Shown: positions 55,143 to 64,000, counted from the stretch's first letter. The stretch is 64,000 bases of DNA from Rubritalea tangerina (GCF_042683245.1 NZ_JBHUJB010000051.1:31089-95088); one strand, 5' to 3'. Translations and numbers: made by a program. The notes: generated from the sequence alone by a model not told the origin.

Positions 55143-56039
55143 GTGACTTACTCGTTTCTCGACCCAGAGGTACTCGGTAGACTTGGTGCCATCCCGCTTG
55201 AAAGCCGCCAACCAATGTTAGGTAACGTAGCCGGACGTCACCGTTCGCCTAACAGAGGTTCCTCTGTCGAGTTTGCGGAGTACCGAAAGTATGTCCAAGG
55301 TGATGATACGCGTAGACTTGACTGGAAAGCCTACGCTCGATCAGATCGATACTACATCAAAGAATTTGAAGCTGACACCAACCTCCTCGCTCACATTCTC
55401 CTCGATACCAGCGGCTCAATGGCCTTCGCCGACAAAGGCATTTCTAAAATCGAATTTGCCCGCAAAATCGCCGCAAGCCTCAGCTATCTCGCCGTAGATC
55501 AAGGCGACGCCGCTGGACTAAGCTGTATCTCTACCAAACTCCAACTCGAGATCCCCCCCCGCAGAAGAGCTTCTCACCTTCAAACAATCTTCAAAACCCT
55601 CGCAGAAACCGAACCAAAAGGTGAGACGGGACTCGTCGAGGGGCTCCACAGCATTGCTGAAAAAGTCCCCCGCCGCGGACTCATCGTCATCCTGTCAGAC
55701 CTGTTCTGTGACCCAGATGCATTTTCAGATGCGCTCCAACACCTGAAATACCGAAAACACGATGTGGTCGTCTTCCACCTCATGGACCCTCAAGAAATTG
55801 ACTTTGAATTCGAACGGCCACATCGATTTGTCGACCTCGAGGACAATTCCACTATCGTTGCAGAACCCGTCCTGATTGCTGATGAATACCGTGAAATCGT
55901 CCAAGAATTCCTAACCGACATTCGAAGACGATGCCATGACGCAAATGTCGACTACCGTTTAGTAAGAACTACTGAAAATTATGAGAGTGTCCTCTCGACC
56001 TTCCTGCTAGATCGCCTACCGAAAAAAGGCAGCAGATAA
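55143..56039 (+). CDS. DUF58 domain protein with VWA-like fold
   Basis: 298 residues, GTG start at 55143. The DUF58 block SSVEFAEYRKYVQGDDTRRLDWKAYARS (as two parts) near 40-65, followed by a MIDAS-like DTSGSM near 90. Such proteins accompany MoxR ATPases and the BatA-type membrane proteins. Probably a cytoplasmic or peripheral partner of the ATPase. 36 bases after moxR and 27 before the next gene. Confidence 0.88.
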   Translation: MTYSFLDPEVLGRLGAIPLESRQPMLGNVAGRHRSPNRGSSVEFAEYRKYVQGDDTRRLDWKAYARSDRYYIKEFEADTNLLAHILLDTSGSMAFADKGISKIEFARKIAASLSYLAVDQGDAAGLSCISTKLQLEIPPRRRASHLQTIFKTLAETEPKGETGLVEGLHSIAEKVPRRGLIVILSDLFCDPDAFSDALQHLKYRKHDVVVFHLMDPQEIDFEFERPHRFVDLEDNSTIVAEPVLIADEYREIVQEFLTDIRRRCHDANVDYRLVRTTENYESVLSTFLLDRLPKKGSR

Positions 56040-56066
56040 ACCCACTTTCATACCAGCCCAGAAACC

Positions 56067-58022
56067 TTGAACTTTCCACATCTATCATCACTTGCCTATT
56101 TTTGGTGGTTGCTAGCACTGAGTATCCCAGTACTCATCCACCTCCTCAACCGGCGCAGGCATCGCGTTGTTAAATGGGCCGCTATGGAATTTCTGTTGCG
56201 TGCAACGCGAGAGTCGCGTGGCCGCAAAAAACTTAAACACATTATCATTCTCACTTGCCGAGCTCTAGCCGTCGCTGCCCTTGTTTTCGCTGTCGCACGT
56301 CCACTAAGCTCCAGTGGGTTTCTTAATTGGGGAGGCGGCAAGCTCGACACTATCATCTTTATCCTAGACCGCTCACCGAGTATGGAGCAAAAAAGCTCCG
56401 ATAGCACCACAAGTAAACGTGAAGCAGCCATTGCTCTAGTCAAAAACTCAGCTGCCCAACTCGATGGCACGAAACTAATCCTACTCGATAGCGCGACTGC
56501 TCAGCCAATAGAAATAGCAGACCCTAATTCCCTTGATAAAATTTCACAGTCGCTCCCTACAGATGCGGCAGCAAATATCCCTTCACTTCTAGATAAAGCC
56601 CTACAGCACATTCTCTCTAAGGATACCGGCCGCACCGAAATATGGCTCGCCTCCGACCTCCAGTCCAGTAACTGGCAACCCGCAAGTGGAAAGTGGAATA
56701 ATATCCGAGCTGGCTTCGGCAACCTTGCAGACCAAGCGAGCCTTCGTGTCCTATCACTCAATTCAACTGCGACTAACAATCTCAGTATCACCCTAGATAA
56801 AGCCCTTCGCATTGATGACGAACTTTCACTCGAGCTGACGATTACCCAATCCCCACCAGCCCGAAAACAGTCGATCCCTCTTACCCTCTCACTCAATGGC
56901 AGCCAAAGCAGCGAGGACGTCACCATACAGGGAGAAACGGTTCGTATCAGCAAACGCCTTCCTCTCTCAGGCCCATCCGGATTCGGCTATATCCAATTGC
57001 CCGCTGACACAAACCCTCAAGACAACACCGTCTATTTTACCTACGGCGATGAAATTCCCACTTATTCGGCGGTTGTGACGACTCTCCCTGAAGCGCGCAT
57101 CTACCTCAAACTCGCCGCCGCACCACCTGGCTATTCTAAACAAGAAGCCTCGGCCTATAGCCCAAATCAAGAAATCCCCTGGAATTCCCTCAGCACCGTT
57201 CTATGGCAAGCCCCGCTACCCACCGGAAAAACCAAAGAACAAGCCCTCGATTTTATCAATAAAGGTGGCGTCATCGCATTCTTCCCACCAGAAACGAATG
57301 ACGACTCAGAGTTCTTAGATACCAAATGGGGCCTCCTGAGTAAGTCAGCCCAAGGGAAATATTTTATCGTCCCCAATTGGGATAGAAGTGATGGCCCGTT
57401 AAGAAATGGTGAAGATGGTACATCCATCCCCGTCGATAAACTAAAAGCAATTCAACGCAGAGAGATCCTCACACCATCTTCAGGACTTGCTAAATGGTCT
57501 AACGACTCGCCTCTCATCACCCGCCACCTTCACGGCAGAGGTGCATGCTACTTTGTAGCTACTCTCCCAGACTACACCTGGTCCAACCTCGGTGACGCAG
57601 ATGTCATCCTCCCCCTAGTCCAACGACTCATCCAGCAAGGCAACGAACGCTTCGGCTCCGGTGGCTCCACCACGATCGGAAGCCTACCTGCTGAAATTGA
57701 GCTTTCCTCAGCACAGCGGAAACGACTCGACCTAGCAACTAAATCAAACTCTATCAACGCAGCATTCGAAGCAGGTGTTTACCAATTCGGAGAGCGTTCC
57801 ATCGCAATCAACCGCTCACCTGAAGAACAAAGTCCAGAAATACTCGAGCGGAGTGATCTTGATAAAGCCCTCAGCGAAGTCAAATATAGCTACTTCGAAG
57901 ATGACACTGAGAGAACTGCCGCGCTCTCTGAACCTCTCTGGGAACTATTTCTCATCCTCATGTTAGTTTTCCTAGTGGCCGAAGCTGTGCTCTGCCTGGC
58001 TCCGAAAAGAAAAAACACCTAA
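56067..58022 (+). CDS. BatA-like membrane protein with VWA domain
   Basis: 651 residues, TTG start at 56067. N-terminal two helices with the BatA-type PVLIHLLNRRRHRVVKWAAMEFLLRA (as motif start IPVLIHLLNRRRHR), then a VWA domain beginning FILDRSPSMEQ near 92 (DxSxS intact), a long periplasmic-type beta region, and a C-terminal helix (LFLILMLVFLVAEAVLCLA). Partner of the MoxR-DUF58 pair. 9 bases before the next gene. Role may be envelope integrity or stress, by family analogy. Confidence 0.85.
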   Translation: MNFPHLSSLAYFWWLLALSIPVLIHLLNRRRHRVVKWAAMEFLLRATRESRGRKKLKHIIILTCRALAVAALVFAVARPLSSSGFLNWGGGKLDTIIFILDRSPSMEQKSSDSTTSKREAAIALVKNSAAQLDGTKLILLDSATAQPIEIADPNSLDKISQSLPTDAAANIPSLLDKALQHILSKDTGRTEIWLASDLQSSNWQPASGKWNNIRAGFGNLADQASLRVLSLNSTATNNLSITLDKALRIDDELSLELTITQSPPARKQSIPLTLSLNGSQSSEDVTIQGETVRISKRLPLSGPSGFGYIQLPADTNPQDNTVYFTYGDEIPTYSAVVTTLPEARIYLKLAAAPPGYSKQEASAYSPNQEIPWNSLSTVLWQAPLPTGKTKEQALDFINKGGVIAFFPPETNDDSEFLDTKWGLLSKSAQGKYFIVPNWDRSDGPLRNGEDGTSIPVDKLKAIQRREILTPSSGLAKWSNDSPLITRHLHGRGACYFVATLPDYTWSNLGDADVILPLVQRLIQQGNERFGSGGSTTIGSLPAEIELSSAQRKRLDLATKSNSINAAFEAGVYQFGERSIAINRSPEEQSPEILERSDLDKALSEVKYSYFEDDTERTAALSEPLWELFLILMLVFLVAEAVLCLAPKRKNT

Positions 58023-58031
58023 TTAAACTCA

Positions 58032-60257
58032 GTGAATTTCCACATCCACAACCTTCATTTTTCCCCTAGCCTTCTGACATTCAGTCTAGGCCTTGTGGTG
58101 CTCATCACTGTTGGGGCTTTATGTTTCATGGCTGTGACTCGCTCAGCCCGACCAAAGCGAACTGGTGGAATCGAGGCACTGCGCTTCCTTATCTGCCTCA
58201 TCATAGTACTCATGCTTTGGGGGCCAGAGTGGCGAACAACGATCACCCCTGAGAATGAACCTGAAATTGCCATCCTCTGGGATGCTTCAGGATCAGGTGC
58301 CACTCAAGACAGCCAATCACTCAACGATAAAACCGTCATCAGCAGATCCGACTTCATCCAAGAAGCTCTCAACCTCAATCTGTGGAAAGAGCTCGAAAAT
58401 AATGGCGAAGTCACAGTCTTCTCAGAGTCCTTCTCGGCACCTCCAGAAAACATAGACCCCGCCAAGCAAGGCCTCATCGGCACCGACATAAGCGCCCCCA
58501 TCAACCAATTACTTAGCCAACACGACAACCTCCAAGCGGTAGTCCTGCTAAGCGACGGTGACTGGAATTTGGGCGCCCCCCCTGTCAGCGCTGCTCAAAA
58601 AATGCTCCTCAAAAAAGTCCCTCTTTTCCCCATTCCCGTGGGTAGTAAAGAACGGCTTCCTGATATCGAAATCCTTGATATCACAGCCCCCACATACGGA
58701 ATCGTAGGTGAACCCATCCAAATCCCCTTCAGCCTTCGCTCGTCTCTCAAACGCGATGTCAACACCACCATCAAACTCAGAGACACCTCCAGCGGTAAAG
58801 AATTTACAAAGAAAATTCGCATACCCGCTGAAAAAGAATATTTCGACAATGTACTCTGGCGAATCGATAAAGAAGGAACCACAAAACTGGAACTTTCTTT
58901 CCCAGTAGCCGAAGGCGAACTCGTCTCAGCTAACAACACCCAAGAATTCATCATCCAAGGAAAAAAAGAAAATCTCAAAGTCCTGGTGATGGACTCGGTA
59001 CCTCGATGGGAATACCGCTTCATTCGCAATGCCCTCTCACGTGACCCTGGCGTCGACCTAGATTGCCTTCTCTTCCACCCCAAAATTGGTAAAGGTGACG
59101 GCCCTGATTATATACAAGAATTTCCTAACAAACTAGAAGACCTGCAAAAGTACGATGTCGTCTTCATCGGTGATCTTGGAGTTGGAAAGGGCCAACTCAC
59201 CCTCAAACAAGCAGAACTCATCAAAGGGCTTGTCGAAAATCAAGCTAGTGGTGTCGTCTTTATCCCTGGTCCATACGGCTATCAGGAATCCTTGTTAAAA
59301 TCTCCTCTAGCAGATCTCATTCCTGTCATACTGGATAAAGATAACCCTAAAGGAATTTCAGAAGCTACTGCCTCGCCTCTGTCTTTAACCTCCCAAGGCC
59401 GCGGCTCTCTTCTCACCATGCTTGGAAACAACGAGGTGGAGAATGAACGCATTTGGGAAAACCTTCCTGGTTTCTACTGGTCTGCTGCTATCGAAAAAGC
59501 TAAAGGCGGAGCCGACGTCTTGGCGACTCACGCCAATCGTCGAAACCGCTATGGTCGCATACCATTGCTTGTAACAAAATCTGCAGGTAACGGGAAAGTC
59601 CTCTATCTAGGCCATGATTCGGCTTGGCGCTGGCGTAGAGGTGTTGAAGACCTCTACCATTACAGATTCTGGGGCCAAGTTGCACGCTGGATGTCCTACC
59701 AACGAAATATGGCTGCTGGAGAACGTATCCGCCTTTACTTTAGCCCCGACAGACCCAAGCCAGGCGACATAGTCACCCTCAATGCAAACGCCTTCGACCA
59801 AAATGCAGCACCACTCACCGAGGGCTCAATCACGGTCGATATCAGCGGCCCAAATGGTGAATCAAACCGTATCGAGCTGAGCAAAGCCGATGGCGCATGG
59901 GGCAGCTTCACAGGTAGAACGAGACTAACCAAACCTGGTGAATGGTCCCTCAAAGCACAAATAGGTAATGACTCCAGCTCCCTCGTCGAGACCACTATCA
60001 TCGTTCAAGGAGACACACTCGAAAAAACTGGCCAACCCGCACGCCCTGAAGTCCTAGAAGAAATGGCGTTCGTAACCAACGGGAAAGTCATTGACCCCAA
60101 TGAGATCAACGCCATCAAATCACTCATCAATGCCCTCCCAGTAAAACAGCCGCTAGAAGAATCAATCCCTCTCTGGGCTCAGATAGCGGTGATGCTGACT
60201 GTGATCATCCTCTTAGCCATATTCTGGACTCTCAGAAAGCTTAACGGCACCTTCTAA
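58032..60257 (+). CDS. large membrane VWA/glutamine-amidotransferase-like protein of the MoxR cassette
   Basis: 741 residues, GTG start at 58032. Two N-terminal helices, a VWA-like region (AILWDASGSGATQ, VVLLSDGDWNLG), a middle domain starting VLVMDSVPRWEYRFIRNALS near 317 that resembles class I glutamine-amidotransferase-like folds of such proteins, and a C-terminal helix (IAVMLTVIILLAIFWTL). The VWA metal site is less canonical (DASGSG) than in the preceding gene. Last gene of the cassette. Confidence 0.8.
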   Translation: MNFHIHNLHFSPSLLTFSLGLVVLITVGALCFMAVTRSARPKRTGGIEALRFLICLIIVLMLWGPEWRTTITPENEPEIAILWDASGSGATQDSQSLNDKTVISRSDFIQEALNLNLWKELENNGEVTVFSESFSAPPENIDPAKQGLIGTDISAPINQLLSQHDNLQAVVLLSDGDWNLGAPPVSAAQKMLLKKVPLFPIPVGSKERLPDIEILDITAPTYGIVGEPIQIPFSLRSSLKRDVNTTIKLRDTSSGKEFTKKIRIPAEKEYFDNVLWRIDKEGTTKLELSFPVAEGELVSANNTQEFIIQGKKENLKVLVMDSVPRWEYRFIRNALSRDPGVDLDCLLFHPKIGKGDGPDYIQEFPNKLEDLQKYDVVFIGDLGVGKGQLTLKQAELIKGLVENQASGVVFIPGPYGYQESLLKSPLADLIPVILDKDNPKGISEATASPLSLTSQGRGSLLTMLGNNEVENERIWENLPGFYWSAAIEKAKGGADVLATHANRRNRYGRIPLLVTKSAGNGKVLYLGHDSAWRWRRGVEDLYHYRFWGQVARWMSYQRNMAAGERIRLYFSPDRPKPGDIVTLNANAFDQNAAPLTEGSITVDISGPNGESNRIELSKADGAWGSFTGRTRLTKPGEWSLKAQIGNDSSSLVETTIIVQGDTLEKTGQPARPEVLEEMAFVTNGKVIDPNEINAIKSLINALPVKQPLEESIPLWAQIAVMLTVIILLAIFWTLRKLNGTF

Positions 60258-60337
60258 TGCACTCGGCCCACATCGCCCAGATGATCCTCACAACCTCAGC
60301 GTTGCGTTTCCTATCAAACTCTCATGCAGCCATGACT

Positions 60338-60883
60338 CTAGAAAAAGAAGTAGTGCCCAGCTGTGACCGCCACAAAAAGCATACTAAACGCCACAGAGGC
60401 CAGTAGACTCACAAGCATAATCACCCAAAAGATTGGGTTAAATAAATCTAGTAAACTATAGAGGTTAGAGGCCGTATCAATGGCATCTCTTGAATCCCAA
60501 AGCATGCCCCCTAACAGCAGCATCCTGCGCATGGTTGCCACCGGTCCAAAACCTCTAATCTCAACGCCTTGCTTACGCTCTGAAACCCTATCTTTCAGAA
60601 CCCTCCACGTCTCCTTTGACTCCACCAAAGACTCTGGCAGGCGTGATAGGCCATCTAGAGTGAACCAATAAAAAACCATCCCACCCAGAGGTATAACCAA
60701 TAGATACATTGGAGCTAAAGCCCACCACCAAGACAGCTCCATCGCCCATCTAAAATACACCACACTCATCAACATGATTGTCGAACAACCAATCACAAGT
60801 ACAGCGATCGGAACCACACTCATACGCGCCCCTTTCCCAATAAGCCCGATGAGCCTGATCAACCATTCCTCCTTACTCGACAT
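60338..60883 (-). CDS. membrane protein of unknown function
   Basis: 181 residues with hydrophobic segments at about 22-43, 52-74 and 145-178. A central charged region (SERKQGVEIRGFGPVATMRR) is probably cytoplasmic. No family recognised. Convergent with the VWA cassette. The 179 bases between its start and the next gene (60884-61062) hold no obvious element. Confidence 0.55.
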   Translation of the reverse strand: MSSKEEWLIRLIGLIGKGARMSVVPIAVLVIGCSTIMLMSVVYFRWAMELSWWWALAPMYLLVIPLGGMVFYWFTLDGLSRLPESLVESKETWRVLKDRVSERKQGVEIRGFGPVATMRRMLLLGGMLWDSRDAIDTASNLYSLLDLFNPIFWVIMLVSLLASVAFSMLFVAVTAGHYFFF

Positions 60884-61062
60884 AACTCACATCTGAACTA
60901 TTTCCCCTACCAACACCAGCTCCGACCTCAAAAAAATCACCCGTCCAAGAATCTACAAACTTTACGCTTTATTACTCCCTTCCACATGGCTTTGCTAACA
61001 ACCGTGAGAAGTGAGGACTCCCCCACTTCTTAACCAGCTCGTGTAATCCCAGATTTCCTCTG

Positions 61063-61890
61063 ATGTCGACGATACAATATGAATGCCCGATCTGTGGAAT
61101 CGAACTAAAAAGTCCACTTGAAAAAGCGGAATCTGAATCAACATGCCCTAATTGCTCAAACAGACTTACCGTACCAAGTCGCCCCAAGAAAAGGCGCCAT
61201 AACAAACTCCAAATGTTGCTGGATTCCACAAAACGGTCCCTCCAACAAAAAAGCGCCCCACCCTCACATGTAGAACCCACCCCAACCAAGAACCCTCCAA
61301 CAAAAATTAAAGTAGAGCCCCCACCTCCTCCCCACAATGATGCTCCCCCGATCGACAACAAACTTCCTTACTACTTTGGCCGATACCCACAACAGGAAAT
61401 TCAATCCATCGTTGAATGCTACCCAGATGGTTTCGGATACCAAAAAGAAACCAATAAAATCATTGAGCTGAAAGCGGGATCAAGCCTCCAGATCCAACGC
61501 TATGCCGAAATGCTTCATAACCGACTGCGTGGCAACCTCACCCTCGCAGTCGCCCCACCCCACCAACAAGCTCAAACCCAATCAGGAATCCTACGCGTCG
61601 CCCAATACCTCATCGCCAAGTACAATTATGGCGATGCAACCGACCTCATTCAGCGGAAACACACAGTCGCACAACGAATCTCGCAAGACCACCGCCGAAC
61701 CTTCCAATGCCAACTCGACTCTCTCCAAGCAAACCAACCAGAGAGATTCACCGACTCCTATGTCGTCATACTCGATGACCTTACACATACCGGCTTCACC
61801 CTAACAGCCTGCTCTACACTCCTCAAACAAAGCGGCTTAAAGCACATCGCTATGCTCTCCATCGGAGAAGTGATCACTCCTCCAAAATAA
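61063..61890 (+). CDS. zinc-ribbon / phosphoribosyltransferase-like protein
   Basis: 275 residues. N-terminal zinc ribbon with CPIC...CPNC (residues about 7-28), a basic and proline-rich linker (about 35-95), then a domain with a PRPP-loop-like motif VVILDDLTHTGFTLT near 235-249, like ComF/PRTase proteins. The segment LTLAVAPPHQQ near 150 could be the substrate loop. The PRPP motif has HTG in place of the more usual TTG/ATG. ComF-like domain order is an analogy only; the catalytic status is uncertain. Ends close to tRNA-Sec on the other strand. Confidence 0.65.
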   Translation: MSTIQYECPICGIELKSPLEKAESESTCPNCSNRLTVPSRPKKRRHNKLQMLLDSTKRSLQQKSAPPSHVEPTPTKNPPTKIKVEPPPPPHNDAPPIDNKLPYYFGRYPQQEIQSIVECYPDGFGYQKETNKIIELKAGSSLQIQRYAEMLHNRLRGNLTLAVAPPHQQAQTQSGILRVAQYLIAKYNYGDATDLIQRKHTVAQRISQDHRRTFQCQLDSLQANQPERFTDSYVVILDDLTHTGFTLTACSTLLKQSGLKHIAMLSIGEVITPPK

Positions 61891-61911
61891 CCCATTCAAA
61901 AAACAAGCAAT

Positions 61912-62007
61912 TGGCGGAGGGGGAAGGAATCGAACCAACCCTGGACCACTACAGCCCAACAACGGTTTTGAAGACCGCGGCGACCAACCAGGCACGCTAC
62001 ACCCTCC
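61912..62007 (-). tRNA. selC: tRNA-Sec (anticodon UCA), with encoded CCA
   Basis: 96 bases on the minus strand from GGAGGGTG to CCA. The anticodon loop is CTTCAAA with TCA as anticodon, as in E. coli selC. The long variable arm (GGGCTG...TGGTCC region), the extended D-stem and the length near 95 are selenocysteine-tRNA features. Oddities: the T-stem around TTCGATT has two U-U mismatches (TTGG/CCTT) and the acceptor stem has one T-C mismatch, with 12 rather than 13 bases in the acceptor-T helix. It may be a divergent functional gene or a decaying one. Confidence 0.72.
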
Positions 62008-62256
62008 ATATTGCTTGATGTGCGAAGCTAGCACATCTCCACCTGCACGCAACATCCAGTTTCTACATTTTTACAAATATTCCTTTTCCCCATCTTCCAC
62101 TCCGCATCTCAGCAAGGTACTACAAGCGCATGCACGTCACACACTTTGCAAATTTCATCATGGCATAAAATCTGCTATACGACTTTTACAGATTCTGGTT
62201 CTATAGTGGCATAGCAATCAGGAAGCGCCCCATTCCTACCAAAGAAATAGGTCTCT
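62008..62256. promoter_or_regulatory. rpoN/selC divergent region with candidate sigma-54 promoter
   Basis: 249 bases between divergent selC and rpoN. At 62161-62176 TGGCATAAAATCTGCT has GG and GC separated by exactly 10 bases, the -24/-12 spacing of sigma-54 promoters, although the -12 element is CTGC rather than TTGC. It lies about 80 bases before the rpoN start. No other gene is visible here. Confidence 0.4.
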
Positions 62257-63651
62257 ATGGCAGGCATCGATCTCCAACAAAACTTGAGCCAGTCCCAAGT
62301 TCTCTCGCCACAAATGCGACAGAGCTTGGAGGTTCTTCAAGCAAACTCACTCGAGCTAGGGCAAATCCTTCAACAGGCACTCAGCGTCAACCCCGTACTA
62401 GAAATTGATCGACATGAAGATCCATGGGAAGACCCCACGGTTGACAATGCCGAACACGAGCTGGAAACACTCTCTGAACTAGATGACGACTTCAGAGAGC
62501 TCCAAATCACTGAGAGAAGAAATACTAGCTCTAACCACGACGATGAAGCGAAGCGTGAACACCTTTATAACTCCATCGTCGCGCCCGAAACATTGCAGCA
62601 GCATATGTTTAGCCAACTCGCTTTCGCTGCAATCCCCGAACCTACAAAGCGTGTGGCAGCCGTCCTGATTGGCTACATCAACGACCGAGGCTTTTTCGAT
62701 GACAGTCTCGAAAATATCTGCGTAGCTAACGGCTTTACCCTTCCTCAAGCCGAATCAGCACGTGCAGCCCTCCAGAACTTTGACCCTCCCGGTGTCGCAG
62801 CCATGGACCTCACTGAGTCACTGCAAATTCAACTTGCACGCCGAGACTTGTTAGGGTCGCTCGAATACCGCATCGTTAGCGACCACCTCACCAATCTTGC
62901 ACGAAAAAAAATCCCGGATATTGCCCGCAAGCTAGGAGTGACTACTGAGGCAGTCAACCAAGCGGCCGAAACGATCGCAACTCTCACCCCAGACCCCGGG
63001 GCAGCCTTCGACCCCACTTCTAATCCGCATATCACACCAGATATCATTATCAGCAAGAATTCTCTAGGCCAATGGGATGCACAACTTACCAATGAAAACA
63101 TCCCAGATCTCGCTATCAGCAATGCCTATAAAGACCTTATGGCGAGCACCGACGATAACTCTGCACGCCAGTACCTGCGCGATCAAATTCGCGATGGGAA
63201 AATACTCATCCGCTCGATCTCTCAAAGGCAAGAAACCCTCTATAAATTGGCTCTCCAACTCGTAGCCAGACAACGTGATTTCTTCGATAAAGGGCCAAAG
63301 GCCTTGAAGCCGATGACGATGAATGAAATCGCTGAGAGTATTGAAGTCCATCCAGCAACGATCTCTAGGGCAGTGGCAGGAAAGTATGTGCAGACTCCAC
63401 ATGGCCTCATCGAGCTGCGCACCTTCTTCACCACCGGCTACACCACTGAATCGGGTAAAGAAGTCTCAAACACGGGAATTCGCGAAACGATTCAGCAAAT
63501 GATCGCCGAGGAAAACCCACAAAAACCACTCTCAGACTCCGCAATCGAAAAAAATCTCAAAGAAAAAGGGATCAAAGTCGCACGACGCACCATCGCCAAG
63601 TATCGCGACCAGCTCAATATTCTCCCAAGTCACCTTCGCAAACAATTCTAA
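62257..63651 (+). CDS. rpoN: RNA polymerase sigma-54 factor
   Basis: 464 residues. Region I is Gln/Leu-rich (QQNLSQSQVLSPQMRQSLEVLQ...), followed by an acidic region II, the core-binding domain (PPGVAAMDLTESLQIQL) and the DNA-binding C-terminus with HPATISRAVAGKYVQTPHG and the RpoN box ARRTIAKYR near 448. Directs transcription from -24/-12 promoters and needs AAA activators, none of which are in this window. The ATG is preceded by a weak purine stretch. Confidence 0.96.
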   Translation: MAGIDLQQNLSQSQVLSPQMRQSLEVLQANSLELGQILQQALSVNPVLEIDRHEDPWEDPTVDNAEHELETLSELDDDFRELQITERRNTSSNHDDEAKREHLYNSIVAPETLQQHMFSQLAFAAIPEPTKRVAAVLIGYINDRGFFDDSLENICVANGFTLPQAESARAALQNFDPPGVAAMDLTESLQIQLARRDLLGSLEYRIVSDHLTNLARKKIPDIARKLGVTTEAVNQAAETIATLTPDPGAAFDPTSNPHITPDIIISKNSLGQWDAQLTNENIPDLAISNAYKDLMASTDDNSARQYLRDQIRDGKILIRSISQRQETLYKLALQLVARQRDFFDKGPKALKPMTMNEIAESIEVHPATISRAVAGKYVQTPHGLIELRTFFTTGYTTESGKEVSNTGIRETIQQMIAEENPQKPLSDSAIEKNLKEKGIKVARRTIAKYRDQLNILPSHLRKQF

Positions 63652-63721
63652 AACACCCGCTCCTTAGCCATTCAGATAGAATCCTCTCCAGAAACTCTCG
63701 CATCCTAGAGCTCTTCCACAT

Positions 63722-63755
63722 AGATATTTTTTCCACAAAACGCCAAAAAATATCT
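63722..63755. repeat. AT-rich perfect inverted repeat downstream of rpoN
   Basis: 11-bp arms AGATATTTTTT/AAAAAATATCT with a 12-base loop, about 70 bases after the rpoN stop. Possibly a weak terminator on either strand. The rest of the gap 63652-63821 shows no gene. Confidence 0.4.
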
Positions 63756-63821
63756 TGCATGAGAGATCTGATTAGCCTACGTCTCTGCCCGCACCGCAAG
63801 GAGCATCCAAAACCAACAAAT

Positions 63822-63894
63822 GCGCAGATAGCTCAGTTGGTAGAGCAGTTGGCTTTTAACCAATTGGTCCTGGGTTCGAGTCCCAGTCTGCGTA
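63822..63894 (+). tRNA. tRNA-Lys (anticodon UUU)
   Basis: 73-base cloverleaf with D-arm GCTCAGTTGGTAGAGC, anticodon loop CTTTTAA (anticodon TTT) on an intact TTGG/CCAA stem, and T-arm TGGG-TTCGAGT-CCCA. The first acceptor pair is G-U. CCA is not encoded. A terminator follows. Confidence 0.95.
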
Positions 63895-63907
63895 CTTTTT
63901 ACAAGTA

Positions 63908-63936
63908 AGCCGCCTTATATTTAAGGCGGCTATTTT
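63908..63936 (+). terminator. intrinsic terminator of tRNA-Lys
   Basis: 10-bp stem AGCCGCCTTA/TAAGGCGGCT with a 4-base loop, followed by ATTTTG, 13 bases after the tRNA. Confidence 0.78.
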
Positions 63937-64000
63937 GTGTCCAGTTGACTGGGGCGAGAACGCAGTTCGACTGCAAGCATTGCCACTCAATGCGCATCCC

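Noticed and set aside
60972..61361. 129-residue minus-strand frame over the start of the zinc-ribbon gene
   Set aside because: Glycine-rich run is the complement of the proline-rich linker; the plus-strand frame has the CxxC pairs and PRTase motif.
61063..63651. selenoprotein with in-frame UGA near selC
   Set aside because: Neighbouring frames end in TAA and none continues into conserved sequence past a TGA; I could not identify a SECIS-like hairpin by eye.
1..64000. CRISPR array, insertion sequence or prophage
   Set aside because: No regularly spaced repeats, transposase, integrase or phage structural genes seen in the window.

Overview
The window looks like chromosome of a Gram-negative, probably marine member of the Verrucomicrobiota (Rubritaleaceae/Akkermansiaceae-like is my best guess). 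The clues are: three PEP-CTERM proteins; two regulators with a LacI-like sensor fused to an AraC output domain; membrane Ser/Thr kinases carrying GYF_2-like domains; a long plant/cyanobacterial-type IspH; RNase HIII; a MoxR-DUF58-BatA cassette; and an RND pump with outer-membrane lipoprotein. This is inference from gene content; there is no rRNA gene. I see no insertion sequence, prophage, integrase or CRISPR array.

Layout: 1-2287 (mostly minus) holds a truncated rhomboid protease, nuoC, nuoB and a low-molecular-weight phosphatase of YwlE type. 2870-13246 is a phosphonate-catabolism island: phnA and phnY, a divergent sensor-regulator, then ald, phnW, an OPA-family MFS carrier and a large covalent-flavin/GcvT demethylase-like protein. 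Together they would import 2-aminoethylphosphonate (AEP), possibly N-methylated AEP, and convert it to acetate, phosphate and ammonium while recycling pyruvate. 13285-17568 carries two paralogous kinases and a small coiled-coil protein. 17866-20559 is sdhC-sdhA with no sdhB. 20703-29218 (minus) reads ccsA/hemX, hemA, hemC, cobA-hemD, then mcsA-mcsB-clpC, the protein-arginine-phosphorylation/degradation module.

29484-35185 holds three PEP-CTERM proteins, a TPR-sulfotransferase and a second LacI/AraC-type regulator. 35484-42699 is housekeeping: apt, pgi, murJ, sua5, an HU-family protein, rnhC and a class IV aminotransferase. 42785-45977 contains three paralogues of an unrecognised family, interrupted by a thioredoxin-type arsenate reductase. 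46142-51993 is a tripartite RND efflux operon, followed by a YwaF-like membrane protein and ispH. 54069-60257 is a MoxR/DUF58/BatA-like cassette. 60338-64000 has an unknown membrane protein, a zinc-ribbon/phosphoribosyltransferase protein, a selenocysteine-type tRNA, rpoN and tRNA-Lys.

The most interesting signals are: (i) the phosphonate island with its sarcosine/dimethylglycine-dehydrogenase-like enzyme; (ii) a set of putative arginine-phosphorylation writer, eraser and reader genes with the diagnostic residues visible; (iii) a UCA-anticodon tRNA-Sec with an odd T-arm; (iv) a sequence box shared upstream of the PEP-CTERM genes; (v) the uncharacterised three-member paralogue family.
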